From positions 1,116,001 to 1,180,000 of the forward strand of contig NC_013929.1 of assembly GCF_000091305.1 (NCBI RefSeq): 64,000 bases of DNA, given 5' to 3'. The first letter of the stretch is position 1. Each line of letters opens with the position of its first letter. Origin of the DNA: Streptomyces scabiei 87.22 (lineage in GTDB: Bacteria > Actinomycetota > Actinomycetes > Streptomycetales > Streptomycetaceae). Of this stretch, positions 44,632-53,300 are shown piece after piece. Below the pieces are notes generated by a model. It did no database searches, was not told the origin of the DNA, and was given only the letters and a program-made list of their open reading frames with translations. Position numbers and translations under genes: made by a program.

Positions 44632-45987
44632 ATGTCGGACGAGACGACCGTCGACCTGTACGAAGTGACGATGGCCATGGCCTACCTACGGGAGGGGATG
44701 ACCGCCCCGGCGACGTTCAGTCTCTTCGTCCGTGACCTGCCCCCGGAACGCGGCTTCCTGATCACGGCAGGACTGGAATCGGCACTGGACCACCTGACCG
44801 GATTCCATGTCGGCCCCGAGGACGTCGATGCCTTCGCCGCGGCGTTGCACCGGCCGCGCCGGGATCTGGCACCCTTGCTCGGCCTGGAGTTCACCGGCGG
44901 GGTTCGGGCGGTGCCGGAGGGCCGGGTCGTGCTCGCCGGTGAGCCCCTGCTGGAGGTGATGGCCGCGCTGCCCGAGGCACAGCTGGTCGAGACGTACCTG
45001 CTGAATCAGCTCAGCCATCAGACGGCCGTCGCCTCGAAGGCCGCCCGGTGCGTGCTCGCGGCGGCCGGCCGGCCGCTCGTGGACTTCTCCCTGCGGCGCA
45101 CGCACGGTCCGCAGGCCGGGTTCCAGGCGGCCCGGCTCGGTGCGCTGGCCGGATTCGCCGGGACCAGCAACGTGGCGGCGGCCACGGCGCTCGGCATACC
45201 GGCTGTCGGGACGATGGCCCACTCCTTCGTGGAGGCGTTCGCCTCCGAGGAGGACGCCTTCCGTGCCTTCGTCCGCACCCACCCCGGGCCGGTGACCCTG
45301 CTCGTGGACACCTACGACACCGAGGAGGGTGTCCGGGTGGCTGCGGACGTCCTGCGCGACCTGGACCTCGCGGAACAGGCACCCGGCTGCGCCGTGCGAC
45401 TGGACAGCGGCGACCTCGGGGACCTCGCCGTACGGTCACGGTCGATCCTCGACGAAGCGGGCCTGACGGGGGTGCGGATCGTCGCCAGCGGCGGCCTCGA
45501 CGAGTACGCCGTCGACGAGCTGGTGCGCTCCGGGGCGCCGATCGACGTGTACGCCGTCGGCACCCGTGTCGGGGTTGCCGCGGACGCTCCGTATCTGGAT
45601 TCCGCGTACAAACTGGTGGAGTACGAGGGCCGCCCGGTGATGAAACTGTCGTCGGCGAAGGTGACGGCGCCAGGCGCCAAGCAGGTGTTCCGCCGCCCCG
45701 GCTGTGCCGACGTGATCGGCCTCGCCGACGAAAAGCCGACGGACGGCGCCGTGGCGTTGCTGGAGACGGTGATGCGGAACGGGCGGCGTACGGGAAGACC
45801 GTCCACACTCGACGAGTGCCGGGCGAGATGCGCCGACGACATGGCGCGGTTGCCGGCGTCGGCCCGCCGGATCGTAGGGCCGGTCGCGCCGCGTGCCACG
45901 TCCTCGGGGCGACTGAGAGAACTCACCGCTCAGGTCCGGCACCGCGTCGAGAACATGGTCGCGGCACATCGGCCCGCGCCGGGATGA
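44632..45987 (+). CDS. pncB: Nicotinate phosphoribosyltransferase
   Basis: 451 residues from the ATG at 44632 (GGGAGGAGG upstream); a GTG 21 bases earlier is less likely. NAPRTase makes nicotinate mononucleotide from nicotinate and PRPP, the first step of the Preiss-Handler NAD salvage pathway. Motifs: N-terminal TVDLYEVTMAMAYLREGM, the catalytic loop DFSLRRTHGPQAG, NVAAATALGIPAVGTMAHSF, PRPP-binding LLVDTYDTEEGVRVA and RIVASGGLDEYAVDELV. Its place in the set parallels Rv0573c, the second NAPRTase of M. tuberculosis, which belongs to the DosR regulon. Cytoplasmic. Confidence 0.93.
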   Translation: MSDETTVDLYEVTMAMAYLREGMTAPATFSLFVRDLPPERGFLITAGLESALDHLTGFHVGPEDVDAFAAALHRPRRDLAPLLGLEFTGGVRAVPEGRVVLAGEPLLEVMAALPEAQLVETYLLNQLSHQTAVASKAARCVLAAAGRPLVDFSLRRTHGPQAGFQAARLGALAGFAGTSNVAAATALGIPAVGTMAHSFVEAFASEEDAFRAFVRTHPGPVTLLVDTYDTEEGVRVAADVLRDLDLAEQAPGCAVRLDSGDLGDLAVRSRSILDEAGLTGVRIVASGGLDEYAVDELVRSGAPIDVYAVGTRVGVAADAPYLDSAYKLVEYEGRPVMKLSSAKVTAPGAKQVFRRPGCADVIGLADEKPTDGAVALLETVMRNGRRTGRPSTLDECRARCADDMARLPASARRIVGPVAPRATSSGRLRELTAQVRHRVENMVAAHRPAPG

Positions 45988-45998
45988 GGAGGAACGCG

Positions 45999-46286
45999 AT
46001 GGCGCACACAGCGGAATGGAAGGTCCGCCTCCATCTCTTCGAGGACGACGAAGGAGCGACCAAGGCCCATCTGGTGCTGGACACCGGCGTCGCGAGGATC
46101 GTCGGCCGCGGTTCGGCTCACTGTCATCCCACGGACACCGATGTGCCGGAGATCGGCGAGGAGTTGGCGGCGGGCCGCGCCATGAACAACCTCGCCCGGC
46201 AGCTGATCAGGGCCGCCGAGCGTGACATCGAGGGGGTGGGAGCATCACGGCCGAGCAGACCGCAGGCCACCGGATGGCCCTTGTGA
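45999..46286 (+). CDS. DUF1876 protein (Rv1738/hibernation-factor-like)
   Basis: 95 residues from the ATG at 45999 (AGGAGG six bases upstream), 11 bp after pncB. Matches DUF1876 (WKVRLHLFEDDEGATKAHLV, GRGSAHCHPTDTDVPEIGEE, LAAGRAMNNLARQLI). The mycobacterial member Rv1738 is one of the most hypoxia-induced genes and is structurally similar to ribosome hibernation factors. It probably acts on ribosomes in dormancy. Operon position supports this. Confidence 0.88.
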   Translation: MAHTAEWKVRLHLFEDDEGATKAHLVLDTGVARIVGRGSAHCHPTDTDVPEIGEELAAGRAMNNLARQLIRAAERDIEGVGASRPSRPQATGWPL

Positions 46287-46293
46287 AACCCCC

Positions 46294-46308
46294 GGGACGT
46301 GAAGCCCC
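46294..46308. promoter_or_regulatory. Candidate DosR-like half-conserved operator
   Basis: GGGACGTGAAGCCCC has a GGGAC arm and a GCCCC arm spaced as in the other sites, 60 bp upstream of the Hsp20 start. Weaker than the hydrogenase sites. Confidence 0.35.
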
Positions 46309-46368
46309 GTGAAGCCGGAAGGACACACGAACCACGAAGCAGTGAGGGAACCCAGGAGGAAAGCAGCC

Positions 46369-46827
46369 ATGACGCATCCCGCACGACAGGGAACCGCCGC
46401 ATTGCCGGCCGCTCTGCGCGAGCTGGACGACCTTCGTACGCAGGTGGACCAGTTGATGCACGCCGCCTTCGCCGACGGCGGATGGCCTACGTCCGGCTCG
46501 TCCGGACCATGGGCACCGGCGGCCGACATCGAGGACGCCGAGGACGCCTACCTGGTGGAACTGGGGCTGCCCGGCATGGACAAGGAGCAGATCACCGTGG
46601 AGGTCTCCGACGGTGAACTCGACGTCCACGGTGAAGTCCGGCAGAGGGATCGCACGGGTGCGGTGCGCAGGCAGACCCGGCACATCGGGCGGTTCGACTA
46701 CCGCACGACCCTGCCACCGAACACCGAAACCGAACACATCAGCGCCGAACTGGACAACGGCGTACTGACGGTCCGGATCCCCAAGAGCGAGAAGGTCCGG
46801 GCACGGCGCGTCGAAATCACCGGTTGA
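46369..46827 (+). CDS. Hsp20/alpha-crystallin small heat-shock protein
   Basis: 152 residues from the ATG at 46369 (AGGAGGAAAG eight bases upstream), about 80 bp after the DUF1876 gene. The alpha-crystallin core runs from AADIEDAEDAYLVELGLPGM to the conserved GVLTVRIPKSEKVRARRVEI end motif. It prevents aggregation of unfolded proteins without ATP. HspX (Rv2031c) is the marker gene of the DosR regulon; the present gene sits in an equivalent set and a candidate operator lies just upstream. Confidence 0.9.
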   Translation: MTHPARQGTAALPAALRELDDLRTQVDQLMHAAFADGGWPTSGSSGPWAPAADIEDAEDAYLVELGLPGMDKEQITVEVSDGELDVHGEVRQRDRTGAVRRQTRHIGRFDYRTTLPPNTETEHISAELDNGVLTVRIPKSEKVRARRVEITG

Positions 46828-46934
46828 GCCCGTTCTCGCGGGCCGACGGCAGGACACCGTCCGCCCGGATTCGGCGCGGCCACGGCCCCGTTCGTGACCC
46901 GGACACGGAAGACCCTGAGAAGAGGGGCGGCACC

Positions 46935-47858
46935 ATGGAAGCTCGTCTCGGCGACCAGCTCGTCATCGAAACCACCACGTCCGGCGCCACTCGGCGGGAC
47001 GGCGAGATCGTCGGACTCCACCACGAGGACGGAACACCGCCCTACGACGTGCGCTGGTCGGACACGAACGAGGTGACGCTCGTTTTCCCCGGCCCCGACG
47101 CCCACGTCAATCATCTCGCCTCCGCGCCGCCGGGAACGGTCGGCGGCTCCTCCTCACGAGGGGCCGACGGTGGATCCGCCACCGGTGAACGGGCGCCGTC
47201 GTCGGACGCCGTCGGTCCCGGTGACATCGGCCGACGCGTGGTCGCGGAACGACAGCGGCAGGGACTCGGCCGCGAGGAGACGGCCCGACGCGCGCGCATG
47301 TCGCCCGGCTATCTGGCGTATCTGGAGGAGTATCCCGCCGATCCGACGCAGGCGGCCGTCATCAACCTGGCCGACGCACTGGGCACCACCGCCGACGCTC
47401 TGCGCGGAGGGGGCGTCGATCTGCCGCCCGGCCGGGGGCGGGCACTGCGGCATCCGCGGCTGCGGGACCTCGACACGGACGAATGCCACAGGCTGCTGTC
47501 CACGCACGGCGTGGGACGCGTCGCGGTGACGACACCCGACGGCCGTCCGGCGGTCGTCCCGGTCAACTACGAAGCCGTCGACGACACCATCGCCTTCCGC
47601 ACCGCCCCCGACTCGCTGCTCGCCGCGGCAGTCGGAACGGAGGTGGCCTTCGAGGTCGACCATGTGGACGAGCCGCTGAGCCGAGGGTGGAGCGTACTCG
47701 CCGTCGGTCCCGCGAGCGTCGTCACGGAAGCCGACGCCGTGCGTCGTCTCACCGGACAGGCACACACGACGCCATGGGCCGGCGGCGCCCGCGACATGTG
47801 GGTGTCGATCCGGGCCACACGCCTGACCGGTCGCCGGATCACACCGGCGGACGAGTGA
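46935..47858 (+). CDS. DUF1918 - XRE HTH - PPOX fusion protein
   Basis: 307 residues from the ATG at 46935. Three parts: DUF1918 (about 1-62; ARLGDQLVIETTTSGATRRD, YDVRWSDTNEVTLVFPG), an SH3-like small domain also found alone in the DosR regulon (Rv0569); an XRE-type helix-turn-helix (about 95-150; GRRVVAERQRQGLGREETAR); and a flavin-binding pyridoxamine 5'-phosphate oxidase-like split barrel (about 165-300; GRVAVTTPDGRPAVVPVNYE, AVGTEVAFEVDHVDEPLSRG). It could couple flavin or nitro-compound redox sensing to DNA binding. The linker is Ser/Gly-rich. Confidence 0.82.
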   Translation: MEARLGDQLVIETTTSGATRRDGEIVGLHHEDGTPPYDVRWSDTNEVTLVFPGPDAHVNHLASAPPGTVGGSSSRGADGGSATGERAPSSDAVGPGDIGRRVVAERQRQGLGREETARRARMSPGYLAYLEEYPADPTQAAVINLADALGTTADALRGGGVDLPPGRGRALRHPRLRDLDTDECHRLLSTHGVGRVAVTTPDGRPAVVPVNYEAVDDTIAFRTAPDSLLAAAVGTEVAFEVDHVDEPLSRGWSVLAVGPASVVTEADAVRRLTGQAHTTPWAGGARDMWVSIRATRLTGRRITPADE

Positions 47859-47890
47859 GGCGGCGCTCCGGGCGGACGGTGGGCGGCGGG

Positions 47891-47924
47891 CCACGTCCAC
47901 CGTCCGGACGGGCGGTGGACGTGG
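47891..47924. terminator. Hairpin between convergent genes
   Basis: A perfect 12-bp inverted repeat (CCACGTCCACCG, loop of 10, complementary arm) lies between the PPOX fusion gene and the CBS gene and can serve both strands. Confidence 0.8.
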
Positions 47925-47995
47925 GGGCTGTCCACCGTCCGGCCGCACCGCACCCAGATCGCCGGGGCGCCGCCTCCTCCTCGTCGGTCCCCCGG

Positions 47996-48676
47996 TCAGC
48001 CGTCCTTCGCCGGGCCGGGGGCGTCGTCCAGTTCGCCGAGCCTGGCGTGCACGTCCACCACGCCCTCCACGGCGCGGACCAGACGCTCGGCGACCCAGCC
48101 CAGCGTGGGGTCCCGGACCCTCCCGCGCAGGGTGACGACCCCGTCCTGCACCGTCACATGGATCGTGTGACTGAGTGCGGGGAAGAGGTAGGCCACCACC
48201 GTGCGGCGCACCTCCTCCTCGATGTCCTCGTCCGACCGCAGGAAGACCTTCAACAGGTCACCACGGCTCACGACGCCGAGCAACCGTCCCTCGTCGTCGA
48301 TCACCGGCAGGCGCTTGACCCGGTTCACGGCCATGATCCGAGCAGCCTGCGCCAGTGTGACGTCCGGGTGCGCCACGATCGCGGGCGCGCTCATGACCTC
48401 CTCCGCGGTCACCGCGCCCGCCTTGGCGAGGTCGGACATCCGCCGGAGCTGCTCCGCACGGGTGAGGTCGCGGTCCCGGAACTCCTCCTTGGGCAGCAGG
48501 TCGGCCTCGGAGACCACACCCACCACACGGCCGTCGCCCTCCACCACCGGCACGGCACTGACCTGCCGGTCCGTCATGGCCCGCACGATGTCCTTGAACG
48601 GCGTGTCACGCCGAACGGCCACCGCCGGGAGGCTCATCACGTCGCTGACGATGTGGGGGGTGTCGGGCATGGCCAC
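47996..48676 (-). CDS. CBS-pair and BON domain protein
   Basis: 226 residues from a GTG at 48676 (an ATG two codons later is equally possible). Two CBS motifs (VSDVMSLPAVAVRRDTPFKD ... VVGVVSEADLLP and VMSAPAIVAHPDVTLAQAAR ... LLGVVSRGDLLKVFL) form a Bateman module that binds adenosyl ligands; the C-terminal BON domain (IHVTVQDGVVTLRGRVRD) may touch lipid or other proteins. It is a close paralogue of the gene at 55396-56022. CBS proteins such as Rv2626c (Hrp1) are strongly induced by hypoxia. Divergent from a tandem USP gene. Confidence 0.87.
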   Translation of the reverse strand: MAMPDTPHIVSDVMSLPAVAVRRDTPFKDIVRAMTDRQVSAVPVVEGDGRVVGVVSEADLLPKEEFRDRDLTRAEQLRRMSDLAKAGAVTAEEVMSAPAIVAHPDVTLAQAARIMAVNRVKRLPVIDDEGRLLGVVSRGDLLKVFLRSDEDIEEEVRRTVVAYLFPALSHTIHVTVQDGVVTLRGRVRDPTLGWVAERLVRAVEGVVDVHARLGELDDAPGPAKDG

Positions 48677-48877
48677 GGGTCCTTGGGCGCGGAGGATACG
48701 GGATCACGTGCGGTCCAGCGGCCCGGGCGGGCGTTCGACCGCACGTCTCCAGCATCACCGGGTCATGAGCCCACGCAACCCGGACCCGCTCGGCGACCGG
48801 TCCGTGTCGCGACGGTCCACCAGTGGTGCGACGGTGTCTTCAAGGAGTGCCTGCAGCAGGCGGACGGGAAGGCGGAG

Positions 48878-49759
48878 ATGGCGATGGAACTCCCGCTGGT
48901 CGTGGGCGTCGACGGATCCGACTCCAGCCTGCTGGCGGTCGACTGGGCCGCGGATGCGGCCGCGCGGCACGGACTGCCGTTGCGCCTGGTGCACGCGTCC
49001 CGCTGGGAACGCTACGAACGGACCGTGCCGTCCTTCTCCACCGGTCGTCCCGCCGGGGAGGTGATGGCGGAGCACATCGTCGCCTCCTGCGCGGAGCGTG
49101 CCAGGCTCCGCGCCCCCGGGGTGAGGGTGACGGGCGAGACAGTGCCCGACGATGCCGTGTCGGCCCTGCTGCGGACGGCGAGCGAGGCATTCGCCCTGGT
49201 GGTGGGAGAACGTGGGAGGGGCGAGGTGGCCGGGCTGCTGCTCGGCTCGGTGAGTCTCGCGGTGGCGGCCCGCGCCTTGTGCCCGGTCGTCGTGGTCCGT
49301 GGCGCGGAGCCTGCTGCCAGGGGGTCCCACGGCCCGGTCGTGGTGGGCCTCGGCGACGAGCCCGAACGCACGGGCGCCGTACGGTTCGCCGTCCGTGAGG
49401 CCGAGTCGCGCGGCTGTGCCCTCACCGCGGTACGGGCCTGGCGCAGTCCGGACCATGAGCACATGGACCGTCCCCTGCCGGCGGACCGCACGGATCAGGG
49501 ACACCGCGAGAGGGCCTCGGCGGACCTCGACGAGGCGCTGCGCCAAACCGTGCGGGAACACCCGGACGTCGAGATCCGACCCCGGCCGGTGGAGGGCCCG
49601 GCACACCGTGTCCTGCTGGACGCCTCGGTGGGCGCCGACCTGATGGTCGTCGGAGCCGTGCGCAACCAGAGCCGTCTCGGTCTCCAGCTCGGGCGGGTCG
49701 CCCATGTCCTGCTGCATCACTGCGCGTGTCCGGTCGCCGTGGTCCCGGAACTGGCCTGA
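48878..49759 (+). CDS. Tandem universal stress protein
   Basis: 293 residues from the ATG at 48878. Two USP domains, each with a recognisable ATP-binding loop: VVGERGRGEVAGLLLGSVSL in the first and VVGAVRNQSRLGLQLGRVAH in the second. N-terminus VVGVDGSDSSLLAVDWAADA is typical. It is only moderately similar to the USP at 42769-43638. Likely part of the low-oxygen stress set and placed just before the hydrogenase genes. Confidence 0.88.
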   Translation: MAMELPLVVGVDGSDSSLLAVDWAADAAARHGLPLRLVHASRWERYERTVPSFSTGRPAGEVMAEHIVASCAERARLRAPGVRVTGETVPDDAVSALLRTASEAFALVVGERGRGEVAGLLLGSVSLAVAARALCPVVVVRGAEPAARGSHGPVVVGLGDEPERTGAVRFAVREAESRGCALTAVRAWRSPDHEHMDRPLPADRTDQGHRERASADLDEALRQTVREHPDVEIRPRPVEGPAHRVLLDASVGADLMVVGAVRNQSRLGLQLGRVAHVLLHHCACPVAVVPELA

Positions 49760-49910
49760 CGGCGTGGGGACCCGGTGTGCCGTCGGCCTCCGCCGTCGTC
49801 CTCCCGCTTCGAGTCAGAGTGGATCGGGGCACGACGGCCACCGGGCAGCTCACGTGTTGGACGGCGGCATGGGTGACCGGGCCGGGACGCGGGGAACCGC
49901 TCACGGCCCC

Positions 49911-49926
49911 GGACCGTTCGGCCCCT
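49911..49926. promoter_or_regulatory. Candidate DosR/OsdR-type operator upstream of the maturation protease
   Basis: GGACCGTTCGGCCCCT fits the GG(G/A)-CC-N4-GGCCC pattern and lies 36 bp upstream of the protease start. Confidence 0.45.
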
Positions 49927-49962
49927 CGCTGAGCCCGGGCGTCCCTACGAACGGTGCGGACC

Positions 49963-50454
49963 ATGACAAAGGGCAGGCGGATCAGCGTCATCGGTGTCGG
50001 GAACGAGTTCCGGCGCGACGACGGCGTGGGCTGGGCGGCGGTCGCCAGGCTGCGGGAGCGGGCGGAGGACCTTCCGCTGCCGTCGGACACCGTGCTCGCC
50101 ACCTGCGACGGTGACCCGGGCCGGCTGATCGGCCTCTGGGAGGACGCGGGGCTCGCCGTGGTGGTGGACGCCGCCCACGCTCATCCGGGAAGCCCCGGGC
50201 GGGTGCACCGTCTCGAACTCGGCGCCGGTCACCCGGCCCGGTCGGGTGCCACCAGCTCGCACGGGCTGGGCCTGGGCGAGGCCGTCGAGCTTGCCCGCCT
50301 ACTGGGACGGCTGCCGGGGCGTCTGGTCGTGTACGCGGTGGAGGGAGCCGACGGATCCATCGGCACCGGGCTCTCCCCCGCCGTCACCGCCTCGCTGGGG
50401 CCCCTCGTCGACACGGTCCGGAACGAGATCACGCGGTACCGCGCGCGTCGGTGA
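49963..50454 (+). CDS. [NiFe]-hydrogenase maturation protease
   Basis: 163 residues from the ATG at 49963 (a GTG nine bases earlier is an alternative). HycI/HybD-family features: SVIGVGNEFRRDDGVGWAAV at the N-terminus with the Ni-binding Glu/Asp (NEFRRDD), VVVDAAHAHPGSPGRVHRLE with the second acidic residue, and a conserved His in SSHGLGLGEAV. This endopeptidase removes the C-terminal tail of the hydrogenase large subunit after nickel insertion. It fits the hydrogenase operon that begins 400 bp downstream. Hyp accessory genes are not in the window. Confidence 0.88.
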   Translation: MTKGRRISVIGVGNEFRRDDGVGWAAVARLRERAEDLPLPSDTVLATCDGDPGRLIGLWEDAGLAVVVDAAHAHPGSPGRVHRLELGAGHPARSGATSSHGLGLGEAVELARLLGRLPGRLVVYAVEGADGSIGTGLSPAVTASLGPLVDTVRNEITRYRARR

Positions 50455-50740
50455 GGAGGCTGTCGTGAACGCACGACACACCGATCGCGCCATCGCCGGC
50501 AGCGGCACGGCCGCCCCGGACCAACGGCACACAGCGGGACACCGAGGTACGCGGAGGCGCAGGCACACCGGACGCCGGGTGCTGCGCCGACCGTGTCGAA
50601 CCGTGACTTCGCGACAAGGCCCTGACGTGCCCTCGCCCGTCCGGTGCGGTGTCATGGCAGTGGTCGCGCGTTGCTCCATGCCTCTTCGGGGCGCTGCCCG
50701 GCCGCGGCAAGTGTCGCCCGGGGCCGCATCGCGGCTCCGC

Positions 50741-50765
50741 GCACCGGGCCCGATCGGCCCGGTGC
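50741..50765. promoter_or_regulatory. Palindrome 1 upstream of the hydrogenase operon
   Basis: GCACCGGGCC and GGCCCGGTGC form a 10-bp inverted repeat around CGATC; the core GGGCCCGATCGGCCC matches the pattern of the other sites. It immediately precedes a second palindrome, as tandem DosR boxes do. The remaining 50455-50740 of this 401-bp gap holds no gene that I can support. Confidence 0.55.
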
Positions 50766-50783
50766 AGGGGCCGTACGGCCCCT
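50766..50783. promoter_or_regulatory. Palindrome 2 upstream of the hydrogenase operon
   Basis: AGGGGCCGTACGGCCCCT is a perfect 18-bp palindrome adjoining palindrome 1 and 72 bp upstream of the hydB-like start. Together they look like a double operator for a DosR/OsdR-type response regulator. Confidence 0.6.
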
Positions 50784-50855
50784 GCCATGGTGCCCGGCCC
50801 CGGCCGGACGCTGGAAGCGAAGGGCAGGCAACCGCCTCGACGGAGGAGGAACACG

Positions 50856-52010
50856 ATGACCCCAACGGCTCCACCGGCGATTATGGACCGCGACGGCCTC
50901 GACGCCCTGGTGTCGGTACTGGTGGCCGACGGGCGCACCGTCGTCGGGCCGACGGTCCGTGACGGCGCGGTCGTGCTCGCGGAGCTGGGCTCGGCGGCCG
51001 AGCTCCCCTACGGCTGGGGGGTCGAGCTGGAGGCCGGCCGCTACCGTCTCGTCCGGCGCGAGGACGGGGCCGCGTTCGCGCACAGCGCGGGCCCGCAGTC
51101 GTGGAAGAACTACCTCCATCCACCGCGGGAGAAGCTGTGGAGCGCCGACCGGACGGCAGACGGCGAGCCGGTGTTCACCGCGCACCCGCCCGAGGCACCG
51201 GCGTACGCCTTTCTAGGCGTCCGGCCCTGTGACCTGCGGGCCATCGCGATCCAGGACCGGGTCCTGACCGGCGGGCGATACGCGAACGACGGCTACGGCA
51301 AGCGTCGCGGACGGGCGCTGCTGATCGCGGCCGAGTGCACGGAACCGGGCGCCACCTGCTTCTGTGTGTCGACGGGCGGCGGGCCGGCTGCCGATCCCGG
51401 GTACGACCTCGCGCTGACGGAGGTCGTGGACGGGGACGGCCACCGCTTCCTCGTCCGGGTGGGCAGCGACGACGGCGCCCTCCTGCTGGACCGGGTCCCG
51501 CACCGCACGGCCGACGAGAGCACGCGGGACACCGCCCGCGCCTCGGTGGACGCGGCGCGTGAGCGCATGGGCAGGTCCCTGCCCCCGGTCGACCTGCGGA
51601 CGCTGTTGGGTGCGAGCCTGGAGGCCGAGCGTTGGGACGACGTCGCCGCCCGCTGTCTGACCTGCGGAAACTGCACGATGGTGTGCCCCACCTGCTTCTG
51701 CGTGACCACCGAGGAGGTCACCGACCTGACCGGTGACCACACCGAGCGCTGGCAGCGCTGGGACTCCTGCTTCGACCTGGACTTCTCCCATCTGCACGAG
51801 GGGCCGGTGCGGGCCTCGGGGCGCTCGCGCTACCGGCAGTGGCTCACCCACAAGCTGGGCACGTGGCACGACCAGTTCGGCACCTCCGGATGCGTGGGCT
51901 GCGGGCGGTGCATCGCCTGGTGCCCGACCGGCATCGACATCACGGAGGAGGTCGCCGCGCTGGACGCGGAACTCACCGCCGACCGAAGCGCGCCCCCTGC
52001 GGAGGCATGA
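50856..52010 (+). CDS. hydB: Group 3b hydrogenase beta subunit, 4Fe-4S protein (HydB-like)
   Basis: 384 residues from the ATG at 50856 (GGAGGAGGA upstream). Two [4Fe-4S] ferredoxin motifs near the C-terminus: CLTCGNCTMVCPTCFC and CVGCGRCIAWCPTGID. The upstream part (YAFLGVRPCDLRAIAIQDRV, ECTEPGATCFCVSTGGG) is typical of the sulfhydrogenase beta subunit/anaerobic sulfite reductase A family. It passes electrons between the hydrogenase dimer and the flavin subunit. The operon order (B, then G, D, A) matches that of archaeal hydBGDA apart from the cNMP gene inserted after B. Confidence 0.88.
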   Translation: MTPTAPPAIMDRDGLDALVSVLVADGRTVVGPTVRDGAVVLAELGSAAELPYGWGVELEAGRYRLVRREDGAAFAHSAGPQSWKNYLHPPREKLWSADRTADGEPVFTAHPPEAPAYAFLGVRPCDLRAIAIQDRVLTGGRYANDGYGKRRGRALLIAAECTEPGATCFCVSTGGGPAADPGYDLALTEVVDGDGHRFLVRVGSDDGALLLDRVPHRTADESTRDTARASVDAARERMGRSLPPVDLRTLLGASLEAERWDDVAARCLTCGNCTMVCPTCFCVTTEEVTDLTGDHTERWQRWDSCFDLDFSHLHEGPVRASGRSRYRQWLTHKLGTWHDQFGTSGCVGCGRCIAWCPTGIDITEEVAALDAELTADRSAPPAEA

Positions 52011-52013
52011 GCG

Positions 52014-52496
52014 ATGAGCCCCTTCCCTGCCCTGCGCCCCTCTCCCGCCCTGCGCCTCGCCGACGCGCTGCCGCCCGCGCACCGCGACCGGCTGCTGCGC
52101 GTCGCCCGCGAGGTCGATCTGCGGCCGGGCACCCGGCTGTTCGAGGAGGGCGGACGTGCCGACCGCTTCTGGGTCGTGCGGGACGGCCGGGTCGCCCTGG
52201 ACCTGCACATGCCCGGTCGCCGCACGCCGGTGATCGAGACCCTGGGCGCCGGCGACCTGGTGGGCTGGTCGTGGCTGTACGAGCCGTACGTCTGGCAGCT
52301 GGGTGCCGGGGCCGTCACCCAGGTGGCGGCCCACGAGTTCGACGCCGTGGCCGTGCGAAGGATGTGCGAGGAGGACGCCGAGTTCGGCCGGGCCGTCGGG
52401 CTCTGGGTGGGCCGGGTGCTGTCCCACCGGCTCGGCGCGGCCCGCACCCGCCTGGTGGACCTGTACGGCCACCCGCACGGCGGGGGTGCGCGATGA
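52014..52496 (+). CDS. Cyclic-nucleotide-binding-domain protein without HTH, hydrogenase operon
   Basis: 160 residues, starting 3 bp after the hydB stop and overlapping the next gene by 4 bp, so it is firmly part of the operon. It is a cNMP-binding jelly roll (LRPGTRLFEEGGRADRFWVV, RVALDLHMPGRRTPVIETLG, AGDLVGWSWLYEPYVWQLGA). There is no winged-helix DNA-binding domain after it, unlike Crp/Fnr regulators. It may sense a nucleotide or redox signal and act directly on the hydrogenase. The same small protein accompanies some actinobacterial group 3b hydrogenases. Confidence 0.82.
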   Translation: MSPFPALRPSPALRLADALPPAHRDRLLRVAREVDLRPGTRLFEEGGRADRFWVVRDGRVALDLHMPGRRTPVIETLGAGDLVGWSWLYEPYVWQLGAGAVTQVAAHEFDAVAVRRMCEEDAEFGRAVGLWVGRVLSHRLGAARTRLVDLYGHPHGGGAR

Positions 52497-53299
52497 CCAC
52501 CGTGCCCGTTCCGTACCGCGTGGTCGACCGGCGGCGGGAGACCCCGGAGACGGTCACGCTGCGACTGGAGCCGGCCGGCGAGGTGCTGGCGGACTTCGCT
52601 CCGGGCCAGTTCGCGATGGTGCACTGCTTCGGCCGCGGCGAGATCCCCCTGTCGGTCAGCTCCGTGCAGGGCACGGGCGGGCTCGCGCACACCGTCCGGG
52701 CCGTGGGCGCCGTCTCCGACGGGCTGTGCGCGGCCCGTACGGGTGACGTGCTCGGGCTGCGCGGACCGTACGGCACCGGCTGGGAGGTCGGGCAGGCGGG
52801 CGGCCGGGACGTCCTGGTGGTCGCGGGCGGCATCGGCCTCGCCCCGTTGCGCCCGCTGGTCCTGAGCGTGCTCGCCGAGCCCGAGGCGTTCGGCCGGCTC
52901 AGTGTGCTCGTGGGGGCCCGCACCCCGAGCGACCTGATCGGCCGGAAGGAGACCGAGGGCTGGCCGACGGCGTTCACGGGGATGACGGTCGACCGGCCCG
53001 GCCCCGGCTGGCACGGCGACGTCGGCGTGGTCACCCAGTTGCTGGGCCGGGCCCCGTTCGACCCCGGCACCGGCTGGGCGTTCGTCTGCGGTCCCGAGCC
53101 GATGATCCGCGCCACCGCCCGGGAGCTGGTCCATCGCGGGGTGCCCGGCGAGCGGATCCGGGTGTCGCTGGAGCGGAACATGCGCTGCGCGACCGGGACG
53201 TGCGGGCACTGCCAGCTGGGTCAGCTGCTGGTGTGCCGGGACGGTCCGGTCGTGAGCTGGGACCGGGCCGAAGCCCTGCTGTCCGTGAGGGAGTTGTGA
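52493..53299 (+). CDS. hydG: Group 3b hydrogenase gamma subunit, FAD/NAD(P)-binding (HydG-like)
   Basis: 268 residues from the ATG at 52493, which overlaps the upstream stop (ATGA). Ferredoxin-NADP reductase fold: flavin site [23 protein letters not shown](P) site [19 protein letters not shown], and a C-terminal [2Fe-2S] set C-x4-C-x2-C...C in [18 protein letters not shown]. It exchanges electrons with NAD(P)H. With HydB it makes the diaphorase half of the enzyme. Confidence 0.88.
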   Translation: MTTVPVPYRVVDRRRETPETVTLRLEPAGEVLADFAPGQFAMVHCFGRGEIPLSVSSVQGTGGLAHTVRAVGAVSDGLCAARTGDVLGLRGPYGTGWEVGQAGGRDVLVVAGGIGLAPLRPLVLSVLAEPEAFGRLSVLVGARTPSDLIGRKETEGWPTAFTGMTVDRPGPGWHGDVGVVTQLLGRAPFDPGTGWAFVCGPEPMIRATARELVHRGVPGERIRVSLERNMRCATGTCGHCQLGQLLVCRDGPVVSWDRAEALLSVREL

Positions 53300-53300
53300 G

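Noticed and set aside
50455..50855. Extension of the hydB-like gene upstream to 50649
   Set aside because: The strong GGAGGAGGA site and homology start at 50856, and the extension would translate through the two palindromes.
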